The notes: a model not told the origin generated them from the letters alone. Positions 45,990-58,043 are shown, counted from the stretch's first letter. The stretch: DNA of 64,000 nucleotides from Alisma plantago-aquatica (GCA_963693085.1 OY856410.1:561647906-561711905); one strand, 5' to 3'. Translations and numbers: made by a program.

Positions 45990-47092
45990 AAAATTAACAA
46001 ATTGTATTAGAGATATCAAAAAAAATAGTCCATAGATAACAACTAATTTTAAATATATATATATACTACTTCCCTCATTTTCCTCATATTTTCCCTCTCT
46101 TAAAAACCCACAAATTGGATCAAAGATTACATCAAATTAAATTGGAGATAGCAACAAATTGGACTAGAAAGAATAATAAATTGAACCAGAGAAAACAACT
46201 AAATTTTAAAAAAGTAATGGCACTACTTAACTCCTATTCCTTGCATTTTTTTCTCTCTTACAAAAATAACAAATTGTACCAAAGATAACAATCAATAGAT
46301 CATATATAACAATAAGTTGGACCATAACCACAAATTGAACCAAATCTAACAACAAATTGGACCGGAGATAACAACGAATTCAATTGGAGATAACAACAGA
46401 CTAGATCATAACTAACAAATTAATTTAAGAAAATTAATGGCACTAATTCTCTCTTCATCCTTATATTTTCTCTCCCACAAAAATAATAAATTCTACAATA
46501 TATAACAACAAAATAGACCAGAGATAAGAATAAATTTGACTAGAGATACCAACTAATTTAAAATTTTAATTACACTACTTCCCTCCTATTCCTCATATTA
46601 CCCTCTCTTAAAATAACCACAAACTGGACTAGAGGTAACAACAAATTGGACCAGAGATAACAACAAATTGGACTAGAGAAAAAAAATTGGACAAGAGCTA
46701 CAACTCAAATTGGACCAAAGATAACTACCAAGTGGAGTAAAGATAACAACCAACTAGACGAGAAAACATCCACTTGGATAAGAGATAACAACTAATTGCA
46801 CTAGACATAACAACTCAATGGACTGGAGATAAGAACTTAAATTGGACCAGAGATAACAAATAATTGGACCAAGGATAACAACCAATCGGACCAGATAAAA
46901 CATCTAATTTGGACTAGAGATAACAACCAACTTGACCAGAGATAGACCAAAGATCACAACCAATTGGACCAGAGATAATAACAAATTAGATAGGAGATAA
47001 CAACCAATTGGACCAGTGACAACATTCAATTAGACCAAATGAAACATTCAAAATACACCAGAGATAACAACTCCAATCAGACCAGAGATAAT
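45990..47092. repeat. AT-rich tandem array, unit about 20-22 bp (ACCAGAGATAACAACAAATTGG-like), left part
   Basis: Dozens of imperfect units containing GGACCAGAGATAACAA run in the same direction. In the left part they are grouped with a longer spacer (ACTACTTCCCTC...CCTCATATT...CTCTCTTA) recurring every 170-200 bp, giving a higher-order pattern. The array resumes at 53851 after the copia insertion. Confidence 0.9.
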
Positions 47093-48647
47093 TGTTGAGT
47101 CAAGGTCAATGTTGACTCATGGTCTAAATTGACTATACCCTTATTTTAATGATGACTAACCTTTCCACTTATTTGTGTCTAATGCTTCTACTTGAGTGAT
47201 TTCAGATTAGGTATAGACACACTCCAAATATCCTAACTTACACATCCTAATTTGGAGAAAAGACAAGTCAAAATCAATGCAAGTGTACTTTTGTGGAATA
47301 TGATGTAAATCCATTAGAATCATATTGTAAATCACTTCTAATGATTGTATGACTTGTAATTAAGCTTAGAAACAATCAGGAGCACTTATGTTGAATATTT
47401 AAGCACTTTAATGGCATTTTTAAAAATACATCACAAAGTGTTTTTTTTTGTTGAGTTTCTCTTGTGACACAACTCGACCAACACCCTTGATGCATTTTGC
47501 GAATGTTCAGGTTTGGTCGAGTTTCCATACACAGAACTCAACTAACACCCTACACTGACAGAACTAAATTTAAGGGATTCGTTGAGTTTCATCCAAGATA
47601 AACTCAATCGATACTTTAAATTTTCTTTGTCACACAGTACAATTGGTTGAGTTTGTGAAAAGTAAACTCGGTCGGTCACACTGTATGGAATGTGCAGGAA
47701 AAGTGTTTCTAGTCGTTGGAATGTTGCAAAACTCAAAAAATATCTGTTGCAACACCTCAAACGGCTAGTATTCATCCTTAACTGTTTCTATTAGCTAGGA
47801 GACATCTCCAACTATAAATAGGACCCCTTAGGCTTCATCCCATGATTAGACAAGCACTAAGAAGGCCCCTATATTATAGTTGAGTTCCTCAAAGAGCCTC
47901 CTTCTGCTCTCAAGCTTAATCACTTTCTACATCTATTAGATTGAGTAGGATATTTGTGAGAGAGCTAGTCCTACACGTATATCATGTGAGGCTCTCACTT
48001 CCTCCACCTCCCAAATCTCTCATTTCTACCATGAAGATGAAGATGAAGATTCTCTTTCTTGGCTAAGAGAGGTGAAGAAGAAGAAGGGAAGGTGTCCCTT
48101 GGTGAAAGCTTCTCCTTGGAGAAGGTGAAGTCAAAGGTGAAAGATCCAAATGATTGGGTAATTCCTCAAAGGTGAAAGACTTGTGCAAGAGTGGGAAAGT
48201 CCTTGGTGAAGGCAGAAGACTCAGTACAAAGTGGGAAAGTCCTTGGTGAGGTTGAAGACTCAGTCTTGGATAGGTAAGTCCTTTGGTAGGTTGTTGGCTC
48301 CCTTCCCCTTCAAGGGAAGGTTGGGTATCCTTGGCTCGGAAAAGGAAGGGCATATATTGTATGTCTTATAATGGAATATAAGTATGCAATGGTTGTAAAA
48401 TCCTAGAGATTGAACTCTCTAGATAGTGGACTGACTTACTCCTAGTTTGGAGTATGAAACCACTCTACATATCTTGTGTTCTTATGCTTGTTCAATCTCT
48501 ATCTCCCTTTCTATGTATGTTTTAGTTTCACTAAAAGTGCATACTTGTCATATTAACTTAGTAATATCTGGAAGGTCTAATGAATTTTGTGTAAGTGATT
48601 TTATCTCTATTCACCCTTCCCCTCTAGATCCCATCCTAGATCCAACA
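47093..48647 (+). mobile_element. 5' LTR (1555 bp) of a pol-less copia element
   Basis: Starts TGTTGAGTCAAGG and ends GATCCAACA, two bases before a PBS. It is homologous throughout to 52319-53850. It contains a set of hairpin-prone repeats (47450-47680) and short tandem repeats (48170-48290). The sequence before it, ATAAT, is one base off the ATAAC following the 3' LTR, a 5-bp target duplication with one change. Confidence 0.92.
47450..47680. repeat. Tandem hairpin-forming repeats in the LTR (TGAGTTT ... AAACTCA)
   Basis: Four imperfect units of about 60-70 bp each pair a GTTGAGTTT-like word with a downstream ACTCAAC/AACTCGACC-like word. The same series is present at about 52669-52895 in the 3' LTR. 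Confidence 0.7.
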
Positions 48648-48649
48648 AG

Positions 48650-48661
48650 TGGTATCATAGT
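48650..48661 (+). other. Primer-binding site (initiator tRNA-Met type)
   Basis: TGGTATCATAGT starts three bases after the LTR end. It matches the usual TGGTATCAGAGC in its first eight bases and at 9-10 of 12 overall. Confidence 0.85.
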
Positions 48662-48698
48662 GGGTCTTATCCAAGCATACTTCCACAAGTAGGAGAAG

Positions 48699-49749
48699 AT
48701 GGGTGATTATCAAGAAGGCAGATACCTCATCAACATTCCATTCATTTATGTAATTACTTCTATTAGAAGAGAGAGATCCAATATTGCATATAAGGATCAA
48801 GTATTGACCTATAGAGAATTGTGGGCCTTCCATACAATCTTCTAAAGATAAATATAGAATATTGGGATGAGCCTACTTTGAAGAAAGCAACCTTGAATGC
48901 AAGAGCCATCAACATTCTCTATGCCTCCATATCCCCCATTGAGTTCAATAGGATTTTCTCTTGTGAGACAGCATATGAGATATGGATAAAGATATGTCTC
49001 ACTTATGAGGGGACAAAGCAAGTGAATGGAAGCAAAGTGTACATGCTCAAAGGACTCCTTAAAAACTTCAAGGTGGGAAAGGAGGAGAGGATACCTAACA
49101 TGTACTCTAGGATCAACACCATTATGAATAGTATTTTCATTCTAGGTCAACCTATGGATAGAAGAGAGATCAACTCAAAGATCCTTAAAACTCTCCCCAA
49201 GAGGTGGGAATCCAAGGTAACCTCCATTGAAGAAACAAATTCTCTTAGTGATATACCTATTGAACAGCTCATGGGAAATCTGCAAGCCCATGAAGTCAAA
49301 CTTGACAAGCAAGATGAAGAAGAAAGAGAAGAAGAGAAAGATCTAAAGGAAATGAAGAAGGCTGAAATCAAAGCACAAATTAAGGCAATTGTTGGTCATC
49401 TTCTCAATCCTCTCAAGTCTAAGAAAATGCCATGTACTCCAAGGGTGGACTCTATAAAGGCAAGTCATCCTCCTTCACCCAGTGCTTCAAATGTGGAAAG
49501 AATTGTCACTTCAAGGAAGATTGTCCACAAGGAAAAAAACCCATCATCACAAGGGAAGAGAATAGAAGTACAAGAAGAAAGAGAAATGGAACAAAAGCTC
49601 AAGTGACTCCTCCAACTCAAGCTCTACTGACTCGTCCAACTCAAGCTCAAGTGAAGAATCAAGTTGAGGATTTAGCTCAAGCTCTAGTGGATATGGAGAA
49701 TGCCACCTTGCTCTCATGTCCTCAACAAGTGAAGACTCAAATGAGGTAA
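48699..49749 (+). pseudogene. Copia gag (UBN2-type) with CCHC zinc knuckle, frameshifted
   Basis: Gag packages element RNA into virus-like particles. The start codon by position is 48699 (MGDYQEG). That frame ends near 48845, and the main gag frame (48821-49606, 261 aa) continues in another. The main frame has the copia gag order: LNARAINILYASISPIEFNRI, AYEIWIKICLTYEGT, NSKILKTLPKRWESKVTSIEE, then an acidic and basic helical tail near 49310-49390. The zinc knuckle CFKCGKNCHFKEDC (C-x2-C-x4-H-x4-C) lies near 49480-49520 in a third frame, so a second frameshift separates it from the main body. A Thr/Gln-rich tail follows to 49749. At least two frameshifts make this non-functional as read. Confidence 0.85.
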
Positions 49750-49860
49750 ATCTAAAGTCTGTAGATAAAGAATAAAATAATTGCAATTATTCATGCTACT
49801 CTTGCATCTCTTAAGTCTTCTAAAAAGAAAAAGAAAAATGTTTCTAGGATTGTTGATAAT

Positions 49861-50660
49861 TTGTATGTAGAAAAGGATGATCTTGAACATTCTAATATTT
49901 TCTTGCTTCATGAAAACAATTCTTATTTTAGTCAAGTAGACTCTCTAAAACTTGAAAATGCTAATTTTCTTGATAATATTAAACTTCTAGAATCTCAACT
50001 TCTTATTTCTAGTTCTAATGAAGAGCATAGTAATATTGTTAATTCTCTCATGCTTGATATTGATGTTCTTAAAAGTGAAAATGAGGAAAATATTTTGTTT
50101 AGGAAGGATTAGAATCTGAACATGGTGTTTATCTTTCTAAGATTTCTTTTCTTGAAAAAGAAAATGCTTCCTTGCTTGCTAAAATCAATGTCCTTGAATC
50201 TTGTTCTAGTTTTAGTAGTAGAGAGAATAATGTTTCTTCTCTTCTTATTGATAAAAAATCTTATATGACCAAAGATCTTTGCTTAGAAATCGATCTTTTG
50301 CATGCTAGAGATAATATCAATCAGTTGTCTTCTACTATTACTTCTCTTATGCATGATAACCATAGTTTGGGATCTTCTTTGCAAATATTCTTAGATGATA
50401 AAAAGAATCTTAATCAAATCCTAGATCATACTACCAAACAAATGGGTAGAGATGATTTTGGACTTCATAGTTGCCAACATAACAACAAAGATGAAGGACC
50501 TTCAATTTTCAATGAAGAATCCTCTAGTTCCAAGTCTAGGAGATCATGTAATCATTTCAATGGAATTTATCTTTCTTCCACATATTGTCCTTTTAAGAAA
50601 GCACCCAAGAGAAATAGGACTTGGGATGCTAAGCTAACCCCTCCAGACCCAAAAATGTGA
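49861..50660 (+). pseudogene. Coiled-coil extension downstream of the gag knuckle
   Basis: Two frames (49861-50112 and 50172-50660), separated by a stop, encode a Leu/Ser/Asn/Glu-rich series with heptad-like spacing (SLKLENANFLDNIKLLESQ; LMLDIDVLKSENEEN). Long gag proteins of the SIRE-type copia group carry similar coiled-coil extensions after the knuckle; placing it in that group is inference. It ends in a Lys/Arg-rich piece near 50600. No protease, integrase or RT follows. Confidence 0.55.
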
Positions 50661-52304
50661 TTGGGGACCATTTCATCTTTCTTCTTGTAGGTCAAGTGCA
50701 ACTGAATTGACATGAGCTATTGATTTGTGAATTGATTTCTCAATCAACATAAAATAAGAAAGGTGAGATGTGTAGGGATGGCAACAAGTGGAAAATAAAA
50801 GGTAAGCACATAGGTAATATTATTCTTGCTTATATCCAATCATAGTGTGTTTTTGCCAAGTTAGTATGCACTATACATATGGTTTTTTATGAATTCTCAA
50901 CTCTTGCTTGCTTAAAAGCTTCCCCTAATACATTCATAGTGTATTACTAACTTTCTTACAAATGTTTGAATATGGTTTATATTTTCATGTAACATCTAGA
51001 TCTATTTTTTTTTAAATATGTTTTTGACAACATGTGTTGTCAATTGAATATGTCCTGATAGATATTTGACCAAGAAGTACCAATGGGTGTTTCCAACATC
51101 TGTCATCGATCAAGAAGTTCAACCCAGATAATCCTCCAACAACATTATGCATTGAATATACATATGACTTTGTGGAAGACAATTTCCCTCTCAACTAGAT
51201 TTTATCAACCACAAGACCTATTATATGGTACTCCCTTTGGTACCTTTATATATGCATATTGCCATGATTTAAATTGCTTATCTTGCATACAACTCTATCT
51301 CTCTAATTGTTTCCTTTTTTTTATATCTATATATCTTTCAATTACTTGTCTTGAGTTGTTATATAGGTTTTGATGATGATCTCTTTGGATCTCTTGGTTG
51401 TGTCTTAATTTGCTTCCATTGTTTTGTGACTAGTTGCATCTATCAAGTAGGTTATCTTTTGATGCAACCTGAGGTTCTTAGTGGTAATCATCTTTTGGTA
51501 ATGATGCATATTTGTTGATGAGTTATATCTTTCTTTCTTGTAAAATTGTATATCTTTTTGTTTGGATATATCACTACATCCTCTCACAACTTGATCTTTA
51601 ACATGTGTATCTTTTGCTATGATCTAGATCCTACTAGTAGTCCTAAATTCTAATATCATCTATTAGTAGTTCATATACATGTACTTCTAGCCTTGTTCAT
51701 CTTTTGATCAAGTGGTATTCTGCTATATGCTATGCTTGTATCTTGTTTCACACTCAATATTTCTCCTTGACATGCATATCTACTATCTTAGGTTACTTGC
51801 TTGCATAGACTTACCTTGATTATATGCTAGAATTTCATCTTGGGTTGTTCTAATGCATGTCTTGATTTACTTTATATATACCATGCTTGGACAAGCCCTT
51901 AGTTTTTGCTCTACTACTCTCCTTTCTAACATTTGGAATCTCCTTATTCTAACATGTTTTGTTTTAGCTCTTCAAACCCTAACTTTTTGAAATGACAAAG
52001 GGGAACAAGGCATGTCTTATGTATAATGGGGAGAAGGCATGTTAAGGGAGAAGGCATGTATTATGTTATAGGGAGAAGACATATATGTAGAACATATATG
52101 AGTAGAAGACATTGTTTCTATAAATGTTATGAAAGCTAACCATGCAGGAGAAATAACATCAATTGAGAGGGAGTATGAGAACTCCTTGAGAATCAATTGA
52201 GGGGGAGCATATAAACTCAATTCTATTGAAACCCCTATGTTTCTCTGAAGGTGTGCTTTTACTTAAAAGCTTTCAAAACATTTATGGAATGGTTTGTCAT
52301 ATTC
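50661..52304 (+). other. Non-coding internal region of the copia element
   Basis: I read no pol motif in any frame here. The region is AT-rich, and short frames are unrelated to known proteins. The GAGAAGGCATGT-type repeats near 52020-52090 and the GAGGGGGAGCATAT words near 52200 are typical of DNA just before a copia 3' LTR. Confidence 0.65.
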
Positions 52305-52318
52305 AAAAAGGGGGAGAA
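52305..52318 (+). other. Polypurine tract
   Basis: AAAAAGGGGGAGAA ends at the base before the 3' LTR's TG, as expected for plus-strand priming. Confidence 0.85.
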
Positions 52319-53850
52319 TGTTGACTTAAGATCAATGTTGACTCAAGGTATAATTTATTATACTCTTGTTTTGATGGTGACTAACCATTCCACTTATTTG
52401 TGTCTAATGCTTCTACTTGAGTGATTTCAAATTAGGTATAGAGACATTTCAAATGCCCTAACTTGCACATCCTGACTTGGAGAAAAGACAAGTCAAAATC
52501 AATGCAAGTGTACTTTTTTGGAATATGACGTAAATCCATTAGACTCATGTAGTAAATCACTTGTAATTATTTTATGACTTGTAATTAAGCTTAGAAAAAA
52601 TTGGGAGCACTTAAATCAAATATTTAAGTACTTTAATGACATTTTTCAAAATACATCACAGAGTGTTTTTTGGTCGAGTTTCTCCTATGATAAAACTCAA
52701 TCGACACCCTTGATGCATTTTGAGAATGTATAGATTTGGTCGAGTTTCCATACACAAAACTGGACTGACACCCAATACTGGTAAAACTTAATTTAAGCGA
52801 TGGACCGAGTTTCATCCATGATAAACTTGACTGGTGCTTTAAATTTGATTTGTCGCATAGTGCAATCGATCAAGTTTCCCAAAAGTAAGCTCGACCAATT
52901 GCACTATACGTAATGTGCAGAAAAAGTGCTTCTAGTTGGAGTGTTGTAAAACTCAAAAAATATCTGTCATAATACCCCAAATGGCTAGTATTCATCCTTA
53001 AGTGTGTCTACCGGCTAGGAGGCATCCCCAACTACAAAGAGGACCCCATGGGATTCATCTCGTAGTTAGCCAAGCACTATAAAGGTCCCTATATTATAGT
53101 TAAGTGCCTCTAAGAGCCTCCTTCCACTCTCAAGCTTAATCACTTGCTGCATCCATTAGAATGAGTAGGAGATTTGTAAGAGAGCTAGTCCTACATGTAT
53201 ATCTTGTGAGGCTCTCACTTCCTCCAACTCCCAAATCTCTCATTTATACCATGAAGATGAAGATGAAGATTCTCTAACTTGGATAATAAAGGTGAAGAAG
53301 ATGGGAAGGCGTCCCTTGGTGGAATCTTCTCATTGTGAAGGTTGAGTTAAAGGCGGAAAATCCAAGAAGAATGGATAATTCTTCAAAGGAGGAAGACTTG
53401 TACAAGAGTGGGTAAGTCCTTGGTGAAGGAGGAAGACTCGGTGCAAAGTGAATAAGTCCTTGGTGAGGCTGAAGACTTCGTCTTAGATAGGTAAGTCCTT
53501 TGGTAGGTTGTTGGCTCCCTTCTCTTTAAAGGAAAGGTTGAGTATCCTTGGCCCGGAAACAGAAGGTCATATATTGTAAGTCTTATAATGGAATATGTGT
53601 ATGCAATGGTTGCAAAATCCTAGAGCTTGACCTCTCAAGGTAGTGGAATAACTTACTCCTAGTTTGGAGTATGGAACCACTCTACATAACTTGTGTTTGT
53701 TCAATCTCTCTCCCCTTTTCTATGTATGTTTTGGTTATACTCAAAGTCCATACTTGTCATATTATCTTAGAAATTTCTTGAATGTGTAATGAATTTCGTT
53801 TAAGTTCTTTCAGATCTATTCACCCCCCCAAGCCCATTCTAGATCCAAGA
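52319..53850 (+). mobile_element. 3' LTR (1532 bp) of the pol-less copia element
   Basis: Starts TGTTGACTTAAG and ends GATCCAAGA, where the expected CA end has become GA. It aligns with 47093-48647 over its length with many substitutions, so the insertion is not recent. It is followed by ATAAC, the probable target duplication. Confidence 0.92.
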
Positions 53851-54015
53851 ATAACAACTAATTGACTAGAGATAACATTCAATTGGACCGAAGATATTAT
53901 TCAATTGGACCAGATGTAACATTGAGTTGGACCAGAGATAACAACTCAAATCAGACCAGAGATAACAAATAATTGGACCAGAGATAATAACCAATCAGAC
54001 TAGAGATAACAACTC
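53851..54015. repeat. Right part of the AT-rich tandem array
   Basis: The ATAACAACTAATTGACTAGAG-like units continue exactly where the left part stopped at 47092, confirming that the copia element inserted into the array. Confidence 0.9.
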
Positions 54016-54029
54016 ATTTATCTTGTTGG

Positions 54030-55560
54030 GACATATTTTTTGTGGGAATTTAGTAATTTTAGTTTCATCAAAAAGTTCATTATTGATTGAAAGTTATAAA
54101 CAGAATAAATTCCTCTCCTCTTTTTTGTGTTCTTCCAACCACACACACTCTCTCTTTTTTTTATTGTATATTATATTTTGTAAAAGTATGTCTACATTGG
54201 TCTTGTTTTAAAGTATTTTCATAAGTAACACAACGATTTTTATTTCATCAAAAAATTCATTATAGTTTGAAATTATTAGTAAAAATATGAGGAATAGGAG
54301 GAAACTAGTGTCATTTTTTTAATCAAAAGTATGTTAACATTGGTCATGTTTAATATTTTTTGTAAGAAATACAATGGTTTTTATTTCATCAAAAAAATGC
54401 ATTGTGCTTGAAAGATATTAGTAAAAATAACTTGTTCTTTTTTTCACTCTTCTATAGACACTCCTTCTCCCCCTCCGTCTCTCCCCACTCCCTTCTTTTA
54501 TCAAACTAGTGAACGCACACGTGCACATGCACGTGACATAAAATTTGTTGAAAATGTGCGGGGAGAGGACTCATCCGTGAAAGGGTCCATACGGTAAAAG
54601 ATATTTATGTTGGTTGTTTGAAAGGAGAGAATCAAGGAACCGTTTCCGCGAGATGGAGAGAGAAATATAGAATTAAAGATAATAAAAGTTAATAGGAGAG
54701 TTTGAGAATAAATATGTGTAGGAGCAAAATTCCTTAAAAAAGGAGAGAAGAGAGTGAATCAAGGAGAGTGCAGCATCAAACTCGCTCTTTTTATAGTAGT
54801 ATAGACTATGTCAACATTTGTCTTGTTTTAAAATATTTTTTTGTAAAAAATATAATAATTTTTATTTCGTCAAAAAATAACTACAAATCGAAAGATATTA
54901 GCAAAAATAAGTTATTCTTTTTTTCTTTCTCCCGTAGCTACTCTCTCTCTCTCTCACCTCTCCCTCTCCCTCTCCCTCTCCCCCACACTTTCTCTTACAC
55001 ATTTTACTAGTATCAACGTTTTGCAAATCATTTAATTTATTTGGCAGTGTGCTAGGTAGCATTAGCACTATGGACACTAATGGACAAAAGTCATCCGCTT
55101 TAACCTCCCGCTTTGGCTTTGCTTGTCATTTTTCTAGAAAAGCTTAATAATGAATAGTTCTTGACAATGTACACAGCCCACTTGCCTGCCCATCCGGGTC
55201 TCAAAAGGGGTGTTGTTATATACTTGTCCAATATGCAATAATGAGCACGGGAGTAATCAAGAGAGAAAAAAGACAATATTCTTTTGTTCATAACTTTCAA
55301 TCCACAAATGATTTTTGATGAAATAAAAAGTATTATATTTCTTACAAAAAAATATTTTCAAGATTAATATTTATATATTTTGGAAAAAATATTATTATAA
55401 GAAGTATTAAAAAAAGGAGAGAGAATATTATTTTATTCATAACTCTTAATTCACAATGAATTTTTCTCCAATATATAAACTAATCGATTTTTTTATGGAA
55501 AATATTTTCTAACAAGACTAATATTGACATACTTTAGAGAAAAGATAATATGAGATATAT
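54030..55560. repeat. Dispersed direct and inverted copies of a ~100-130 bp AT-rich repeat
   Basis: Units containing TTTTTATTTCATCAAAAAA, then TTGAAAG/ATTAGTAAAAATA, occur in direct orientation near 54050, 54240, 54380 and 54860. They occur inverted near 55270-55380 and 55440-55560. A further partial copy lies near 56210-56280. Between direct and inverted blocks is a short, less AT-rich stretch (55020-55230). A CT-rich microsatellite sits at about 54943-54985. Confidence 0.75.
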
Positions 55561-55589
55561 ATACATCTCTCATCGTTTGTGCTATACAC

Positions 55590-56180
55590 AGGTACGGTAC
55601 TTCTTCTATTTATTTCTCGTACAATATTAATATTATTTCTCCCATCTCTATCTCCTACTTCTTTTCCTCTCTTGTACCGTACGTCTCGTACAATATACTA
55701 ATGTGTACTTGTCTCTTCTCTATATCCTATTTGTTTTCCTCTCTCATACTGTATCTCTCATACTATATGTATTTGTTTCGAGTACAACACTAGTGTGTAC
55801 TTCTCTCTTCACCATGTCCTACTCCTTTTCCTCTTCATAAGTATGCCTCATAAAAATTATAGGCATTTGTTTCTCATATAGTACTAATGTATACTTCTCT
55901 CTTCTCAATGTTCTCTCTCCTACATATGTCTCATACTTTACGTATTTGTTCTCATACAGTACAAATATGTACTTCTTTCTTTTCTATGTCCTAGTTCTTT
56001 TAATCTCTCATACCATACTTCTCGTACTATATGTATTTGTTTCTCGTACATATTAATGTGTGATTCTGTTTTATTTCTTATTTCTTTTCTTCTCTCGTAT
56101 AGTACTTATTTTTGGTCGGTCGTATAGTACTTATTTATTTCTCATATAATACTAATGTATACTTCTCTCCTCTCTATCTG
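55590..56180. repeat. Pyrimidine-rich tandem array, unit roughly 80-110 bp
   Basis: Six or so imperfect units share ACTAATGTGTACTTCTCTC, TATGTCCTACTTCTTTTCCT, CTCTCATAC and TATGTATTTGTTTCTCGTAC. Unit length varies through small insertions. Confidence 0.85.
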
Positions 56181-56984
56181 TTACTTTTTTTCAAAATATA
56201 TTAGCGTTAGTTTTGTTTGAAAATATTTTTTCTAAAAAATCTAATACTTTTTATTTTATTTTAAAAAAATTGAGGGGTGAAAGTCATGAGTAAGATAATT
56301 TTCTCTTACTTTAAATTTAATGAGTTGTATTTCTCTCTTCTAAAAAAAGTAGTGGAGATAATAGGAAAGAGTCATTCACATCTCCTGCAGTCATAGCATA
56401 GGTTCTTTTTTTCTTTCTTTTTCTTTTTTTTTCTCTTCTCTCAACTATTCTCATTAATTGTGGAGATAGTGGGCTACTATTTTACACAAGAGAAACAATT
56501 CTCGATGACCGGGGATGGAAAAGGGTGAGTGTAGCGTTATACCCCTTTCCGCTCCTGAAAAACGGAGGGCTACCTAGCTTCAAAACCCTAAACACAGAGC
56601 ATACGTAATCATCAAAATGAAACTGCCGCCTCATGTGCTGGTGCTGCGCTCCCTTGTTCTTTAGTTTGTGGTGGACACGGGAGAGGGAAAGCCAAGGTGG
56701 TTGATATTTCTATCACAAGGCGCAAATCAAGCATACGGCAATGTTTTCTAGTTATCAACCAAAGCACAAAACAAGCAGCAAGGACGCTGCCTATACAACA
56801 TTTATTGCCGGACTGCGAAATGCTTGTTCGGCCTTTGTGCCTTGCTGGACGAGGTTACGATATGTGTGGTCTGGCGCTCGCTCGACGCGATCCACTAAGG
56901 ACGTGCGAGAAGAGACAGCTAGAACGAGAGAGAGAGGTCTTGACCACAAAGCCGTCCCAGGGAAGGGAGTACTAAACTGCCGTG
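56181..56984. other. Unassigned sequence with a less AT-rich part
   Basis: Poly-pyrimidine runs to about 56450 are followed by about 500 bp of more balanced composition (56480-56984). Open frames at 56697-56975 and 56741-57049 overlap in different frames and resemble no family, and the second runs into the MITE. No gene is supported. Confidence 0.4.
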
Positions 56985-56992
56985 GGTGTTGC

Positions 56993-57267
56993 CACGGGCG
57001 GATTCAGAAATACAAAATAAGGGGGACTGAGTTCACAAAGATGGGTTAAAAATAAATTATAAAGATACTAAGATTTTTTACCTACACTACTTGTACAACT
57101 AAAGGTGCAAAGTACCACTTCAGCTAGACACTCCCTCTATGAATGATACTTTGAAACATGTATATATTACATAGTGTTGGTATTTTTATATTTTTACAAA
57201 CACATTTCATCATTTTTTTGGGGAGGAGGGCTAGAGTCCCCCCATCTTCTACCTAGTTCCGCCCTTG
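56993..57267. mobile_element. hAT-type MITE (275 bp) with 8-bp target duplication
   Basis: Terminal inverted repeats CACGGGCGGATTCAG (left) and CAAGGGCGGAACTAG (right, reverse complement) share the GGGCGGA core seen in plant hAT elements. Flanks GGTGTTGC (56985-56992) and GGTATTGC (57268-57275) are an 8-bp duplication with one difference, the length made by hAT transposases. The interior is short, AT-rich and non-coding. Confidence 0.8.
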
Positions 57268-57316
57268 GGTATTGCTTGGGGTGCCAACCGTATCGCATTG
57301 GGGTGTATCTGAGATT

Positions 57317-58043
57317 TGTAAATGGATAGGGTATTATTCTTTTACCCACCACCCATACTTTGTTGGGTAGGGTAAGGATAAATATATTTTTTATGTTGCA
57401 CACTCGTTTACCTTCTATCTGCTTTTCCCACATCGAAAGAGGGTAGGATAAGGGTGAAACTTTACCCTAACCGCTTTACGCACTTACTCATAAGTACAAA
57501 TTTGAAATCATAATTTTATAATTTAATATATGCACAGATGACTATTAAAACACCAACAGTAACACCATTACTTCCTTAATTTGTATTATGATTTCCAAAA
57601 TTTTAGTGAACAATGAACAACATGTAACCACCTTTTATAGTCATATATTATAGAGAGAGAAATTGACTCACCAATAATAAATAATATATTAAAATTTTAA
57701 ATCTTGTTCTTTATAAAAATATTGAATATAATAATATTATTTTTATTTTATATCATTAAAATATATTATTACTATCAAAAAATATTTTTAGGAGTGTTTT
57801 GTGTTTGATGTAAGGAATATTACATGACATTATTGTTGAAAATATCACATACATATATTTATGTTATTTTATCCATTTCACCCGTTGTGCTGCTCATTTA
57901 TCCTATAAGTAAAAGAGTGTGGGTAAGGATAAGGTAAATTTTTTAAAGAAAAAGATAATTAACCTACCCACTATTGCATTTTTGACACGGGTAAGGATAA
58001 AGATAACCGTTTACCTTACCCTACCTAACCTTACCCATTTACA
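57317..58043. mobile_element. Candidate TIR element (about 730 bp)
   Basis: Starts TGTAAATGGATAGGG and ends CCTTACCCATTTACA, an imperfect inverted repeat. Subterminal GGGTAGGGTAAGGATAA and TTACCCTA words recur in both orientations. The interior is AT-rich and non-coding. No convincing target duplication is seen, so the superfamily is not assigned. Confidence 0.5.

Noticed and set aside
48063..48353. 96-aa minus-strand frame in the copia LTR
   Set aside because: Ser/Pro/Leu-rich translation of LTR tandem repeats; not maintained as a matching frame by the partner LTR.
56697..57049. Two overlapping frames of about 100 aa in GC-richer DNA
   Set aside because: Different frames over the same bases, no known domain, and one runs into the MITE.
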